Below, piece after piece: positions 21,812 to 32,813 of a stretch of DNA of 57,307 nt. Location of the stretch: positions 541,064 to 598,370 of the forward strand of contig CAJNDS010002192.1 of the NCBI GenBank assembly GCA_905221605.1, given 5' to 3'. Position 1 is the stretch's first letter. Each line of letters opens with the position of its first letter. Source of the DNA: Symbiodinium natans. Its lineage: Eukaryota; Sar; Dinophyceae; Suessiales; Symbiodiniaceae. The notes beneath the pieces are model-generated. The model was not told the DNA's origin. It saw only the letters and a list, made by a program, of their open reading frames with translations, and did not search any database. Both the position numbers and the translations under genes were made by a program.

Positions 21812-23259
21812 CTAAAGCTTGCTTGCATTGGCAAGCACCGTGCAAAAACACACAGCGCTGGCATGTCCTCAGATTTTGTGTTCAGGACCCGAATCCCGGA
21901 ACCCTAAACGCTAAACCCCTAAACCCTAAACCCTGGAACCCATCAGGGACTCTGTCTTCGGCCTTGGCCCACCACCCGCGTTGGCTTTCCGAGGGCGAGG
22001 ACCTTCTGCCCCGGAGGCATGAACCTTTAAATCTTATCTGGGTTTCATGGGTAGATAAAAGTGTGGTTGTCAGTATGGTACCTATACTTATAGCATCTTA
22101 AGACATTCCAGGGTACTCATATATAACCTGCTTATGATTAAGAAAGGGAGAATCCAAGCAGAAATCACACCGTGCGATCGGTGCACTCACGCAAGAGCCA
22201 TCCCCCGGCAGTTTGCGGTTTTGTGTTCTGCTACATACATATATTTCTCCCACTGCGCGATCCAAAGTACCTAGACGGATACTTGGAGAGTTTTTGGGGC
22301 TTGCGGCGCACCCATCAAGACGGGCCGGCTTATCTCATAGTAGCCTTTCGCTGGGTTTGCTTCCGAGTTCGTACTGGTGAATTCGGGAGTTTGGTGCCCT
22401 TATCTCGTCCTTTCAAGGGTTGTGTACCGGATGCCAGGATTCCCAATTCAGGCGTAAGTTTAGGGCTTCGGGCATATAAGTATATTCTAGTATTTTGTTG
22501 GTATGTAATTCTTTTGTGTATACTTCGACCTGCTCTAACTTCACTGCTTCGCCCATAGGAGACGCCGACCTGGCAACGGCCTGTGCCTGAAGGCCAGACC
22601 CTTGAAGCCAACGTCCATCAACCCGAAACCCGAAACCCTACACCAACATTTCCACTGAGGTTCAAAATGTTCGGGGGGCCTTCATGGACGAGCTTAGTAT
22701 ATTGTGATACTAGAATAAAGTACATGGCTGTAGCCCCTGGCAGGTGGCAAGCGTCCTCCCCGACCAGATCTTATGATGTTCAGCACTCTGCTGCGCGTCG
22801 ACACGCCCACAGCCCTGCCGGAAGTGCACGTGAATGGTTCCTGGGCAAGCATGAGATGTGGCGGGGTTGATCTCATGACTTCTGACTTCTGAAACATTTT
22901 AAGGCCACATACTGTGTTGTTATTGCACCACCAAATGGCGATGTCTACCTGCACGGGCTTGTTGTTCTTGCGCAAGCACACATCTTCCACAACCATGTTT
23001 CTCAGAGGCATGTCTTAAAGCTTCTGTTGTTAGCCGTTTGTGTGTTTTCAGCAGGGACCCACACGGGCAAAGGGCCCATCATTTAGATCAACCCGCTTTC
23101 TTGTGAGGGGCTTCTCAGGGCGGGTTCGGGGTGATGGCTGTATCCATGCTAGCTGGCATGTCACAGCACGTCCTTCGGCTGTAAAAACCCTAAACCCTAA
23201 ACCCTAGCTTAGAGCCTGCAGCTGCCTTTTGGAGTCTATAGCTTATCATGGCATGTGAG
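21812..23259. other. Gene-poor stretch
   Basis: Nothing convincing was seen. Telomere-like units occur near 21900-21932 and 23187-23205. Open frames such as 22172-22558 lack a protein-like pattern. Confidence 0.4.
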
Positions 23260-23646
23260 GCGACGTTCCACGGGCCTTTGCTGTGGTGGTGAAAGTGGCC
23301 ACCGCCAGCGTGGGCATCACCGTTTCTTCCAGCAGCAACGTGCAATATGAGCGAAGAGCGCTCATGGAAGAAGGCTACCTGGCAAGCACACAAAGATGCT
23401 CAAAGCAGCAGCATACCCTGCAAATAGGCTTGGACAATTTTAAATATCCTGGCGTTTATGTTGCGGTTGCAGTACCACGCCAAATCCGAAAGCAACACGG
23501 CTTATCCCTTCGAAGCCATGCATGTCAACATGTCGTGTTGCATGTGCATGCGAGGAGCTGACTAGGGACTCGAGCTCGATATTAAGAAGCTGACAAAGGA
23601 AGCTGCGCACATCAGGCACATCACCCGTCGTGCTAAGTCCTCCTGA
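23260..23646 (+). CDS. Exons of an unknown gene
   Basis: After GTGAG (23255-23259) the frame reads DVPRAFAVVVKVATASVGIT and SSSNVQYERRALMEEGYL, ending at an unresolved donor near 23385. A second segment starts after GTTGCAG (exon from 23473) and reads YHAKSESNTAYPFEAMHVNM. In the same frame, past a TAG at 23563-23565, it reads LELDIKKLTKEAAHIRHITR and RAKSS before TGA (23644-23646). The TAG is followed by GG, so it could be an acceptor (TAG|G) rather than a broken codon; otherwise this is a pseudogene. The tail is a basic amphipathic helix. No family recognised. Confidence 0.4.
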
Positions 23647-25524
23647 ACCCTAAGCCCGCCCCCAACAACGTGTGCGCCCTCAGGGGTGACGCCGTGGATC
23701 GATCGAGACCATAAATACCTGGACGTACCAGACGCTATGATCAGGGATGTGAGGATCTCAAGTTTTCTTGGAGTTCAGGGTTCTGGGGTTGGGCCTGGGG
23801 ATTGAGCTAAGTGTGGAGGATTCCCAGGGTTCCCTTTCGTGGCTTGGGCTGCAGCGGCCCCTCTTTTGCATGAAGCTTGTAAGGGGCGTCCCAGTCTGGG
23901 TTGAAAAGATTTGACAAGGAGTCGTGCTTGCGGCAAGATGTTCCCTGAAACCCCCCGCCTTGCTTTTGTAAGGCCCGCCTTCGTTTTGCGAGCCGATGTG
24001 TGCTCACACCCTCCTGAAGTTACCTGGGGCTAACCCTAAACCCTAAACCTTAGGAATATCAAGAAGTTAAGAAGATCAAGAACTTCCACGCTCCTGACTG
24101 AGATTGCTCGGTGCGAGCTGTCATGCTAGCCCAGGACAACTTGAAAGGAGGCGTCCTCTTTCCGGGCCCCTTCAAGGACGTCCCTGCCGACACAGTGCTG
24201 ACAGTCCCATGGCAAGCGAGGTGCAGAGGTGCGGGGGGAGTGAGGAGTGAGGACTCGGACCAGGCACTCAGGTGGTCACCTCTGTGCTTCTTGCACATTA
24301 ATCACATTAATCTACAGCTCCAAGCCGTCAAACCCATCTCAAAAAGGACCCGAAACGCAAATTACCCCTAAACCCTCAACCCTAAAGCCCCTTAAAACCA
24401 TTGAGCCCGAATCCCCCCTTAAGACCCTAGCCGGGACCCCCTTAAAAGGGTACCATCTCAGGTCAAAACCGACGCCTCGGCCCGCGTGTACGTGATCACC
24501 GAGAGACGTTCCGGCTCCCAAGGGCGACCAAGCTGGGCAGAGCCTCGTTGCTGTGGTGTAGAAGTTGTGCTTCGGGGTTCATTGAAAACAGGGTTTAGGG
24601 TTGAAAAGGGCTTAAAAGGGTTTAGGGTTAATTATGGGGTTTAAGGATTAGCATTTTCGTTTCGGTGTGGGTTCCCTTTTCCCGTCTCGCGTGTTGTTTT
24701 CTGTTCTCTGGCTGTTGACGTTTTGGGTTTGCTCTGTTGCCTGTCACCTTCCTGGAGGTCGTTCCGCTCAAGGTTTAGGAACGTTTAGTTGTTTAAGGTG
24801 CATTGCCAGAACAACCCAAGCTTCAGGGCACAAACATTCATCTGATCTGAAGGGGTTTAGCTTTTGTAGAGTGTCGAGAAGTCTCAGAATTGAACGAGCA
24901 ACATGCAGAGAGGAAACACAGCACGCAAAGCAAGAAAAGCAAGAACAATGAGGAAGGAAGTTGAAGGACGTGGAGCAAGCAGGCCTTCCTTCATGGAATT
25001 CTGCAGTCTTTTTCTGAGCGATGCCCGACTTTACACTTTGGATCTCGGCGGAACGGAGCCTCCACAGCCTTGCTTTCTTTTAACCCACCCCCCTCCAAAC
25101 GTTGCCCCGGGTAGCAAGGCAAACTGAACCCTTTGAGAAGCCACATGAATCCGATAGGAAAAAAAGGGCACCTTTCAAGAGACATCAAACGTGTTCGCAA
25201 ACGGGACCCCCCTTCTTCGAGGTGCCCTTCCAAGGCGTGCATGCTTGCATCGAAAAGGCATTGACGCCCAAACCCCAACCCAACATGGGCTCAGCAAGGA
25301 GCAGTTGGAAACAGCCGGCTGGCGCGCAGAGGCACGGAGCTTGGGGTAGGATTTGCACACATGTGTGTGTGGAAATTAGGGGTTGAACATGGTTTCGTTC
25401 TGCCCGTGTTTTTGGGAAAGCTGAAGTTTCTTCAAGGATGACGCTGCCAGCCCTAGGGCAAACAGTCTTCGGGAGGCACCACTGAACAAGCCTCTTTTTC
25501 TGGTCTGAAGGGAAACCAGCCTAG
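23647..25524. other. Mostly no gene; one weak exon
   Basis: The only protein-like segment is about 24111-24233, reading VMLAQDNLKGGVLFPGPFKD then VPADTVLTVPWQ; it lacks clear splice sites. Short telomere-like units occur at 24032-24050, 24365-24385 and 24590-24630. Confidence 0.4.
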
Positions 25525-25776
25525 AGGACGCAGGGGGAGAAGCAATTGAAGGCCACCAACGGAGATTTTCAGATGCAGCTACGGTGCCACAAGGGTGAAG
25601 AGACAGCACACCCCAGCAACGCTCCATTGCATGATGAGCAGATGATGACTCAGTATGTCCAAGGCAAGGCTTGCCCCAGAGTTGGAGCAAGCCACACATG
25701 TAAGGACCTAACTAGACACAAAGTCTGTCAACCGCAAAACACACAAACGTCCCAAGAGGTCTTTCCTAATCCCTGA
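25525..25776 (+). CDS. Possible exon
   Basis: After TAG at 25522-25524 the frame reads EKQLKATNGDFQMQLRCHKG and EETAHPSNAPLHDEQMMTQY, continuing to TGA at 25774. The first half is well mixed and protein-like; the last 25 residues are less so. An AG precedes the start. No family recognised. Confidence 0.28.
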   Translation, partial: RTQGEKQLKATNGDFQMQLRCHKGEETAHPSNAPLHDEQMMTQYVQGKACPRVGASHTCKDLTRHKVCQPQNTQTSQEVFPNP

Positions 25777-25867
25777 AGATTTGCCTGGCGAGGAGTCGGC
25801 GCCCCGCTGGCATGACATGGCCACCATGCGATGTTTGGGAAGGAGCTGCGGGTGCAAAAGCTGCATG

Positions 25868-25901
25868 TCGGGTTTAGGGTTTAGGGTTTAGGGTTTAGGG
25901 T
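25868..25901. repeat. TTTAGGG tract
   Basis: Nearly five perfect TTTAGGG units in otherwise unique sequence. Confidence 0.9.
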
Positions 25902-26525
25902 GCAATTGAGAGTACAATGCGCCAATGAGTTTATTCTCTTGTTCTGCAGGTGTGCATGTCTTTGCCTTAAACGTGAGGCACATGGCTGTGTGGTCACGGG
26001 TGCTGCATGGTTGTGTGTTGCTTTTTCCTAATTGTGTGGTGGCCTTCTGTTTAGCAGCTGGTCATTACCTACAGCCTGGCAGCAAGGAGTCCAGATGCAA
26101 AAAAAGGGTTTAGGATTGGCCCAACAAGGGTTTAGGCTGCGCTGTTTCCTTCAACTTCACAAGTAGTCACGCGTACCGACTCGGCCCAAGTGAGTTCAGA
26201 AAGCAGGGCTCGTCAGAAAAAAAGCATGATCTCACTCTACATGTACGCTGGAAACTCTACACTTACTATTCTACAGTGATGTTTTATATGAGAAGAAGGC
26301 AGCCTGCATAACACGCCCTTGTAACTCCTGGTATAGTGTATGTATGCATGTGTATATATATATATGTGTTTTTATTATTTATTCGTATGATATCGTTTAG
26401 TTCTTATATAGAACACGAGACGGTCCTTTGGAATTGCCCCTCCAGAGACTGTATGAAGTATAGGTTGCCTGTCGTCAGGCAGTAAATTTGAGTGTCCAGT
26501 GACCTCGCTAAAGGCTTGCTTTGTG

Positions 26526-26930
26526 ATGGCGCTTACCATTGTTGAGTTTGACCTGAATACCAAGACCTTAAGCTGTGTGAAAAGCGAGTTAAACTTCAAT
26601 CAAAACAACCATGTCCATAAGGCCTGCAGTACTCCTTCATCAGGAGGCACTCGAACACCAGTCTCAGCCTCCAGATCCGCGACTCGTGACCTTGCCTTCT
26701 GGCTTCCCCGCATGCCGCTTTCACCCCCTGTCCCCCCAACCTCTTGTACCCTTAGCCTGTCAAGTGTAGCCTTGGGGCGCCCTGTATCGCCCTGTCTCCT
26801 GAGCTTCAGCACGGCTTGTGCACCCGTGGAAGACAGGAAGTGCCCGGCCGGCTGGTCGCTGGCGCTGCCGCCTTGCCACGCTCCGCCAGGCTTGACCGAT
26901 CATTCCGAGAAATGCAGCACAAAGGCTTGA
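26526..26930 (+). CDS. Possible single-exon frame
   Basis: ATG 26526 opens 134 codons starting MALTIVEFDLNTKTLSCVKS, which is protein-like. The second half is rich in Pro, Ser and Cys and may be non-coding. The opposite strand over 26600-26812 is also open and has a charged residue mix, so the strand is uncertain. Confidence 0.2.
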   Translation: MALTIVEFDLNTKTLSCVKSELNFNQNNHVHKACSTPSSGGTRTPVSASRSATRDLAFWLPRMPLSPPVPPTSCTLSLSSVALGRPVSPCLLSFSTACAPVEDRKCPAGWSLALPPCHAPPGLTDHSEKCSTKA

Positions 26931-28062
26931 CACGTGCATACACGTTCTAAGCCCTCGTGGCGCTGCAGGATTCCAGTGCTTCAGGTGCATATCGTTGGGC
27001 GTCTGCCCGGTTTCTTGTTGGGCTTGGGGGGGGTTTCGGGCTGACTCACAGCGAGGGCTTGAGTGTTTCAGGGTTCACTGGACCCTAAACCCCAAACCCT
27101 AAACGGCCCTAAACGGCCCTAAACCCTGAACCCTGAACCCTGAACCCTAAACCCTAGCAGGCGAAGGCCCCGTCTTTAGCCTGATCGCACCTGGCTGCAG
27201 ATGCAGGGAACTGGCGATGAGATGTTTGTAGGATTCCGTGTCGAAGTGCAGGGATTCTAGGGATTGTGGAGCTGCGCATTCTACCTGGCACCTTATTTGT
27301 GAGCATGCGCTATTCAGCCCTGTACACTTCCTTGAACATGTACCGGCAAAAGAGCTAGCCTTGACAGCAATTGCCAGATGCTTGGCGCAAGATAGTCACA
27401 GCAGCGCAAGATAACCCTAAGCCCTAGACCCACAGCATGGCTTTGAGGTTGTGCCGTCTGCTGGTCAACCCACCGCACCACTGGAAGCCAGCTGCCTTTG
27501 CTCTGATGGCGAGGCGCTGTCCTTATTGCACTTAGCTACACTTTATCGCCCGGGCCTTAGGCATCAGACTGCAAAATGATGTAACAGACAAGGCATGCCT
27601 ACAGCCCATTACAGTGCCCAATCTGTAAGACTTACAGTCGTCCTTAAGCAGACAGAGTTCCAAGTTATGTGGGGAACGCACCATCTGGCCTACACAGCCC
27701 TTTGTATCAGCATACCTATTTAAAGATAGATAGATATAGATATACATATACATATATATATATATAAATCATGTTCTATCTACATGATAGGGGGGTTCCT
27801 ATTATAACAGAGTGCGACATCACCCGCCGCCATCTGCACAGGAGGTCACGGCATCGGCGGCCTTGTCCTTCGTAGCACCCGAGGCGGCCAGCCTTGGGCC
27901 AGGACTGGAATTGCAAGAGGCTGGGTTTGCAGGGTTTAGGAACCCTAAACCGCGAGCTTTAGGGCTTAGAAACCCTCAACCCTAACCCCTTGGGAGTCAG
28001 GGCAGGGCTGAGAGGTGAACTTAGAGGGGAGGAGGGATAGAGGAACTTGTGCCATGACTTGT
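26931..28062. other. Gene-poor stretch
   Basis: Holds the telomere-like array at 27082-27157, a TA microsatellite at about 27722-27766 and mixed-orientation telomere-like units near 27933-27990. A short frame near 27195-27257 (DRTWLQMQGTGDEMF) might be exonic but is too short to call. Confidence 0.4.
27082..27157. repeat. CCCTAAA / CCCTGAA array
   Basis: Around ten heptamers; perfect CCCTAAA, CCCTGAA variants and two CGGCCCTAAA copies are intermixed. Confidence 0.85.
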
Positions 28063-28461
28063 TCATGGCCGGATTTGCTGGCTTCCTGCAGCTTCGTGCC
28101 TCACTCGTATTGTTTCATAAGGACACCCAATTCGAACCTCACAACTTCTGCAGCAAACTATGACTCTGATGCAGCCGGCCTCGGTTCTTCTTAGCCTGAG
28201 CTGCTTTCTGCACAAATGCACTAAGACAGCTCGTGGGCCTGCATTTTGAGGGTGCTGTCGGCAGGTTCCTGTCTGGATGCAATCGCCGGACGCCACGCTG
28301 GTGCGGGCGGACCTCGACTTGACACTTGCTACTGCATGTGGGTCAGGATGCAGATGAGGGATGTCAGTCAGATGTATGTCGCCATGGGCAGCAAGCAGAA
28401 TGGACCGAACGTGAGCGTCTGAACGTTGCCTGCGAAGAAGCGTCGGAGGCTTGCCGCTCAT
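28063..28461 (-). CDS. Possible minus-strand ORF
   Basis: A complete 132-codon frame from a true ATG (28461) to TGA, starting MSGKPPTLLRRQRSDAHVRS and continuing with ILLAAHGDIHLTDIPHLHPD. The first half is protein-like; the second is Arg/Cys-rich. It would be transcribed against nearly every other gene here. No domain recognised. It could be a short intronless gene, a retrocopy fragment or chance. Confidence 0.25.
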   Translation of the reverse strand: MSGKPPTLLRRQRSDAHVRSILLAAHGDIHLTDIPHLHPDPHAVASVKSRSARTSVASGDCIQTGTCRQHPQNAGPRAVLVHLCRKQLRLRRTEAGCIRVIVCCRSCEVRIGCPYETIRVRHEAAGSQQIRP

Positions 28462-28741
28462 GTCCTCAAAGCTGTCTATGTCATTGAACAGGTCGCAGCA
28501 ACTTGAACTTGATCACACCAGAACCGTACGCAGCTTATGTTGTAAACAGTGATGTAGTTAGAGCTGAACTCATAAATTACAAACTGTGTACACCTTTAAG
28601 ATGCCATGCATCTAGAAATTCATGCTTACTCCACCATGCACGCGATGCACCCTGAAAGCCTAACCTACTCAGAAGGATGCAGTTCGGCTGAGAGCATCTT
28701 GAAACCATAGGGCTTCGTTGGGGCGCTTCTTGCCTGTTTGC

Positions 28742-29257
28742 ATGGATTACACAGCCGCCTTCGACTGGCGAAGCCACTATGTGGAGCATTGCAACAATGC
28801 GATCCCGCTGCCTCAGCACTTTCGGGAAGGACCCCGCCGTACTGGCGGCCTGCCCGCGGACGAGTGCGACTGGGTCGAGTTCCCGGAGGCGAGGAGGTTT
28901 AAGGCCTACCATGACCAGATGCCTCTTGGAAATTTCGCAAGACTCCCTCCATGTGCGACGGTGAAGTACGAGGGCTGGATGGATGAAAAGGGGCGTGACT
29001 TCTTCAAAGATGTGAAGAGTGGAGAAGTTTCGTGGCACCTACCCTGTGCCGGAAGCAAGCCGAGAGCAGATGATCAAGTCTCTGCCAGGCCAAGCCCTGG
29101 GATGGCCGTGCTGCTGAGGGGCACAGGCATCCCCTACCTCGAAGGCTCTCGAGCCCTGATCCTCCAGATGCTGGCGGACTCCAGAGCCTTGGTCACTCTG
29201 CCCGGCGTCTGGCGCGAGCTGGTCGTCAAGGTGGACGTTTCAAGAAGCGCAGTTTAG
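28742..29257 (+). CDS. WW-domain-like protein, 171 aa, single exon
   Basis: ATG 28742 is the first Met of the frame and opens MDYTAAFDWRSHYVEHCNNA; the 171-codon frame is intact. Residues about 77-101 (YEGWMDEKGRDFF, then KSGEVSWHLP) fit a WW-type fold: Trp79, the aromatic pair Phe87-Phe88, a Gly-Glu turn, Trp98 and Pro101 in the WxxP position. WW domains bind Pro-rich peptides; here the Trp-Trp spacing (19) is about one residue shorter than usual, so binding is inferred only. The N-terminal half is acidic/aromatic and unassigned; the tail (GMAVLLRGTGIPYLEGSRAL) is Leu-rich. The stop is TAG inside GTTTAGGG, the first unit of the telomere-like block that follows, so a longer ancestral C-terminus or an upstream donor is possible. 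Confidence 0.6.
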   Translation: MDYTAAFDWRSHYVEHCNNAIPLPQHFREGPRRTGGLPADECDWVEFPEARRFKAYHDQMPLGNFARLPPCATVKYEGWMDEKGRDFFKDVKSGEVSWHLPCAGSKPRADDQVSARPSPGMAVLLRGTGIPYLEGSRALILQMLADSRALVTLPGVWRELVVKVDVSRSAV

Positions 29258-29346
29258 GGTTAGGGCCTAGGGCTTAGGGTTGAGGGTTTAGGGCTTAGGG
29301 CTTAGGGCTTAGGGCTCTATAGGGCTTAGGGTTTAGGGTTTAGGGC
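29258..29346. repeat. TTTAGGG / CTTAGGG array
   Basis: About eleven units, mostly the variant GGGCTTA with some TTTAGGG. It touches and terminates the WW-like reading frame. Confidence 0.85.
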
Positions 29347-29862
29347 AACAGGAAACCTGCGACACGTAGGGTAGGGGGCGGGCGGGGGGAGGCAATTGTC
29401 CAGCAGACAGCCTGTCGAACTAGCAACACAGGCTGCGCGTGTTGTTATGCTCAGGGTATGCTAGGAGAGCCGACGGGAATCTTGCATCGCCAACGACGCT
29501 GTGCTAGGAGACTGCAAGCCCCTTCCCCTAACTGCAGTAGATGCCTCTGTATGCAAATCAACACATTTCTGCCAAAGTCACCTTTTCAGGCTCAGGGGAT
29601 GTTCAACTAGCCAAACCTTGAGCTTTCCGGTTGGGAGCGTGTACCCAGCAACCCAACCTCCTCGAGGTTGAACCTGCAAAAGTCCTACATGTCTATTCGG
29701 ACTGGCTGACATTTAATTGCATGGGTCTGGCTGGGTTCAAGTTTCCGGTTTTGTGACTCTTTTGGGTTCCGTTTGCTTTGCTTTGTGGCTTCTGTTCAAC
29801 TTCGTTCGGTTTAATGTGCTTGGGGCCAGTTTCCCCTCTGCAGGTTGTTCTTGGCTTCCGCC

Positions 29863-30951
29863 ATGTTCAGGACCCTGAGGTTTCTGCAACTGCCCGACCC
29901 GATTTCCATGACAACCCCTACCCTTGAGGTGGAGAGCCTGCAGCCACTGGCCAAGGGCACTGTCGTGCGCATGCTCGGCGATGATGGGCAAGCAGCGTGG
30001 GTTCGCGTCCGGCGTGCTCTGGTAGATTCGACAAACAAAGAAATCTTTTACGAGGTGGAGGATCTCGACGTGATGTTAGGGGACGTCCGCGTCTCTAAGT
30101 GCAAAGCAAGGGCTGTGAATCCATCGCCTATCGAGGGCCTTACGGTTGCAGCTCCCCTGCACTACCTTGTCTATGGGCAGAACGAGCAGCGGTGCAGATT
30201 TGTGGCTTCCAGCGGCGCCCAGGAGGAGTTCTTTATTCATTTTCCCTTGAACTTTAATGACATGGCCGAAAATGCTGCACCTGGCGAGACAGTTCGGTGG
30301 CCTTTGCTGTTCTATCTGCACGGGAACGGTCCTGGAGGTTCGTTCTTAGGCATCAGCGGCAAGAAGGGATTGAAAACACCCGGTCTCCAGTACGCGGCAC
30401 AAAACTTCATTATCGTGTCGCCGCAATGCCGTTGGAAATGGAAGAGTGCCGCAGAGACCTGGGTGCTGGAGCTGGCAGAGGAGCTGTCGAAAGCTGACTG
30501 GGTGGATCCTGCACGGATCTACATGACAGGCTGCTCCATGGGCGGCATGTCCACGTGGGAGCTGGCTTCCACGAAGCCCACGTTTTTCGCCGCTATCGCG
30601 CCGATCGGTGCATACCACAAAGTGGAGAAGCGCAGCGAGATTGCGCGGAGCCTTGGGAGCGCGGGGGGAAACATGCCCATTTTCGCAATTCATGCCAAGA
30701 ATGATGTGACCTGCCCATTCCCACCAGAGGTCGAGCTTTACAAAGAACTCGTTAGCCAGAACGCGCGACTGCGGGTGGACATTCATCCTTCTTGTGGACA
30801 CCCGGAGATTTGGCGCGCGTATGCAGACAGCACGGAGGTATGGAAGTGGATGCTGTCGTACCGGAACACCTGGTGTGATGTCGATGCTTACGAGGCGCGA
30901 TGCGCCCGAAATGTGAATCCAGAGTGGACGACTGCCGCGAGCCCTCTGTGA
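29863..30951 (+). CDS. Alpha/beta-hydrolase, esterase/PHB-depolymerase-like, single exon
   Basis: ATG 29863 (context CGCCATG) opens an intact 362-codon frame ending in TGA. The serine-hydrolase core is complete. Residues about 148-159 read LLFYLHGNGPGG, the oxyanion-hole HGxG-type turn. GCSMGG at 224-229 is the G-x-S-x-G nucleophile elbow with Ser225. HAKNDVTCPF places the acid at Asp281, and SCGHPEIW gives His313. This order and spacing match the esterase D / dienelactone hydrolase / PHB-depolymerase branch of the fold, so hydrolysis of an ester is the likely reaction; the substrate cannot be told. The first ~105 residues precede the core and contain KGTVVRMLGDDGQAAWVRVR, possibly a small beta-barrel add-on. 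No clear signal peptide is seen. No intron is present, unlike most neighbours. The minus strand is open over much of it, which is an antisense shadow. Confidence 0.85.
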   Translation: MFRTLRFLQLPDPISMTTPTLEVESLQPLAKGTVVRMLGDDGQAAWVRVRRALVDSTNKEIFYEVEDLDVMLGDVRVSKCKARAVNPSPIEGLTVAAPLHYLVYGQNEQRCRFVASSGAQEEFFIHFPLNFNDMAENAAPGETVRWPLLFYLHGNGPGGSFLGISGKKGLKTPGLQYAAQNFIIVSPQCRWKWKSAAETWVLELAEELSKADWVDPARIYMTGCSMGGMSTWELASTKPTFFAAIAPIGAYHKVEKRSEIARSLGSAGGNMPIFAIHAKNDVTCPFPPEVELYKELVSQNARLRVDIHPSCGHPEIWRAYADSTEVWKWMLSYRNTWCDVDAYEARCARNVNPEWTTAASPL

Positions 30952-32813
30952 ACGGCTGTTTCGTGGACGGCCCCATGTCCAGTCATTCGGATAGCTTTCG
31001 GGGGAACAAGGCCCGGCAGTTGCATAGTCTGCCAGTGGCACATTGAAGCCACGAAGACCATGGGCCATCGACGGCACGCGGCCACAGTGCCCCGATGCGC
31101 TCCATGTGGATAAATGTGAGCAAGTCTTGAAAAGAAGTAATTTGTACGGTCCTCACAGTGTTCGGTTCTTGGGCTTCAGGTTCCAAAGCCTGGGCTCCTA
31201 CCAGGGCCGCAGCTCGGGTGTGGTGCCTTAGCATCTCAGCCCAGGAGCGAAGCAGCTCGTCGATTCACGCTCCGCGCAGAAGCACCTTCGGCCACTTGCC
31301 ATGCGTTTTCAGGCTCAGGGTTTTGAAGTTGATGTTTCTGAGTAGGTTCCGGAAACTTTGGCATTGCAGTTTTGAGTGTGCGGCACGGGGACCATTCAGG
31401 AAAGAATCATCAAGCAGGGCCATGCTGCTCCATGCTGCATTTGCTGCATGTTCGGCTTGTCATGATTGCGCCGTCAAACGCTTCAGAACGGATGCTCAAG
31501 ATGCGGACTGCGAATGAAAAATAGCGGGAGCGTCCTCCTTATGAGAACATGTTTCAAAATCACATATCCACTTGCGGCACTTGCGCTTTTGCACAAAAGG
31601 ATATTCCAAATACGGCGCAGGCCCCCCCAAAACCCACGTCAAAAGCAAATATGCATGTCCGAAAAAGGTAGGATCCTGGAGCATTCTGGGAGGGGTCGAA
31701 GGCTTTAGGGCCTGGGTTGCAAAGAGCTGGCCAGATTGTCTGGAGCACTCGGCTCCAGCAAACCTTCTTTCTTCAAGCAAGTCGGCGCAGCTGATACGCA
31801 TATGCCTCGCTTTAGAGGGATCCTGGGGTGTGTCTTGGATGTGTGAGCCAGGTCCTCCTCTACATTGCATAGATAGATTGGAACCTTCTGGACCCCGGAT
31901 CCTGGGATATGTTTTTTGTTGTTTTTACATGTTTGTGATTCGGATATGCATTGCTGGCCCTTGATTTTTTGGATGGAGATGCATCCTGTGCTTTCCTTAG
32001 TCATCAACTCAACACAACTCAGCAGTGTACTCGAAAGCTCGCCGCAAATCTTGATGGTGGTGGCTGCCGGCTGTGCTGGTGGTGGTGCTGCTGCTCATGA
32101 ATCATTATGATTCTGAAGATGAAGCGGAGCATCATGTTCATGAGCGATGGCGCTAACAATCATGTAATATGGTGATTTAAGATGCCACTATGAAACGAGT
32201 CTTGAGTTTGCAAGTTTTTCGCCGCACTATTGAACCCTGAGGTCGTCTATGCTTTGCTTCTCAAGTCTGCAACCATCAGGCACGGCGATTGCTGCAGAGA
32301 GGCAGAGACGGACACCACCCCAAAAAGGTCCCCAGTCCTCCACCCCGAGCGTATGCTGCAAGGGAACGCAACTCTGGACTCGAAGCCTTCAAAGCCTGCT
32401 GCATCATTCCCAACACTAAGCAGATGGCGAGAAGTCCCTGAACATTTTGGGTCTGGTTTGGGTGTCTAGGAATGTTTAGGAACTGTCAGATCTTCAAGCG
32501 GCAGGTTATCGACATTCGGTCCCTCGTTAAAATATTTGGGCCCTAACCAACACATTCTTGCTACTGTTTTCCACTTAGTAGCTGAGTGAGTACACTTTAC
32601 ACATTTTTGGGATACTATAATATCCCCTATAAAACTGAAAGCGTACACTTTTTAGGGGCTAATGAACTCAGCAACTGTTTTCCAAGTCTTGCAACCTTGG
32701 ACAGCTCATCCTGGGCTGAAGACGGCTGGGAACCGCGGGAGCAAGCCCCGAGCCTGCGCCGCGAGGCGCGCTGTGCAGGGTTCTTGCTTGGTGTGGGGTC
32801 TTAGAGAGGTATC
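30952..32813. other. Mostly no gene resolved
   Basis: Probably includes the hydrolase 3' UTR. A frame at about 32236-32390 reads NPEVVYALLLKSATIRHGDC and could be an exon; one near 32700-32800 reads SSSWAEDGWEPREQAPSLRR. Neither has resolved splice sites. No large repeat is present. Confidence 0.4.

Noticed and set aside
30346-31077. Minus-strand open frame of 243 codons
   Set aside because: Lies antisense to the intact hydrolase; its content is the mirror of that gene's codon pattern.
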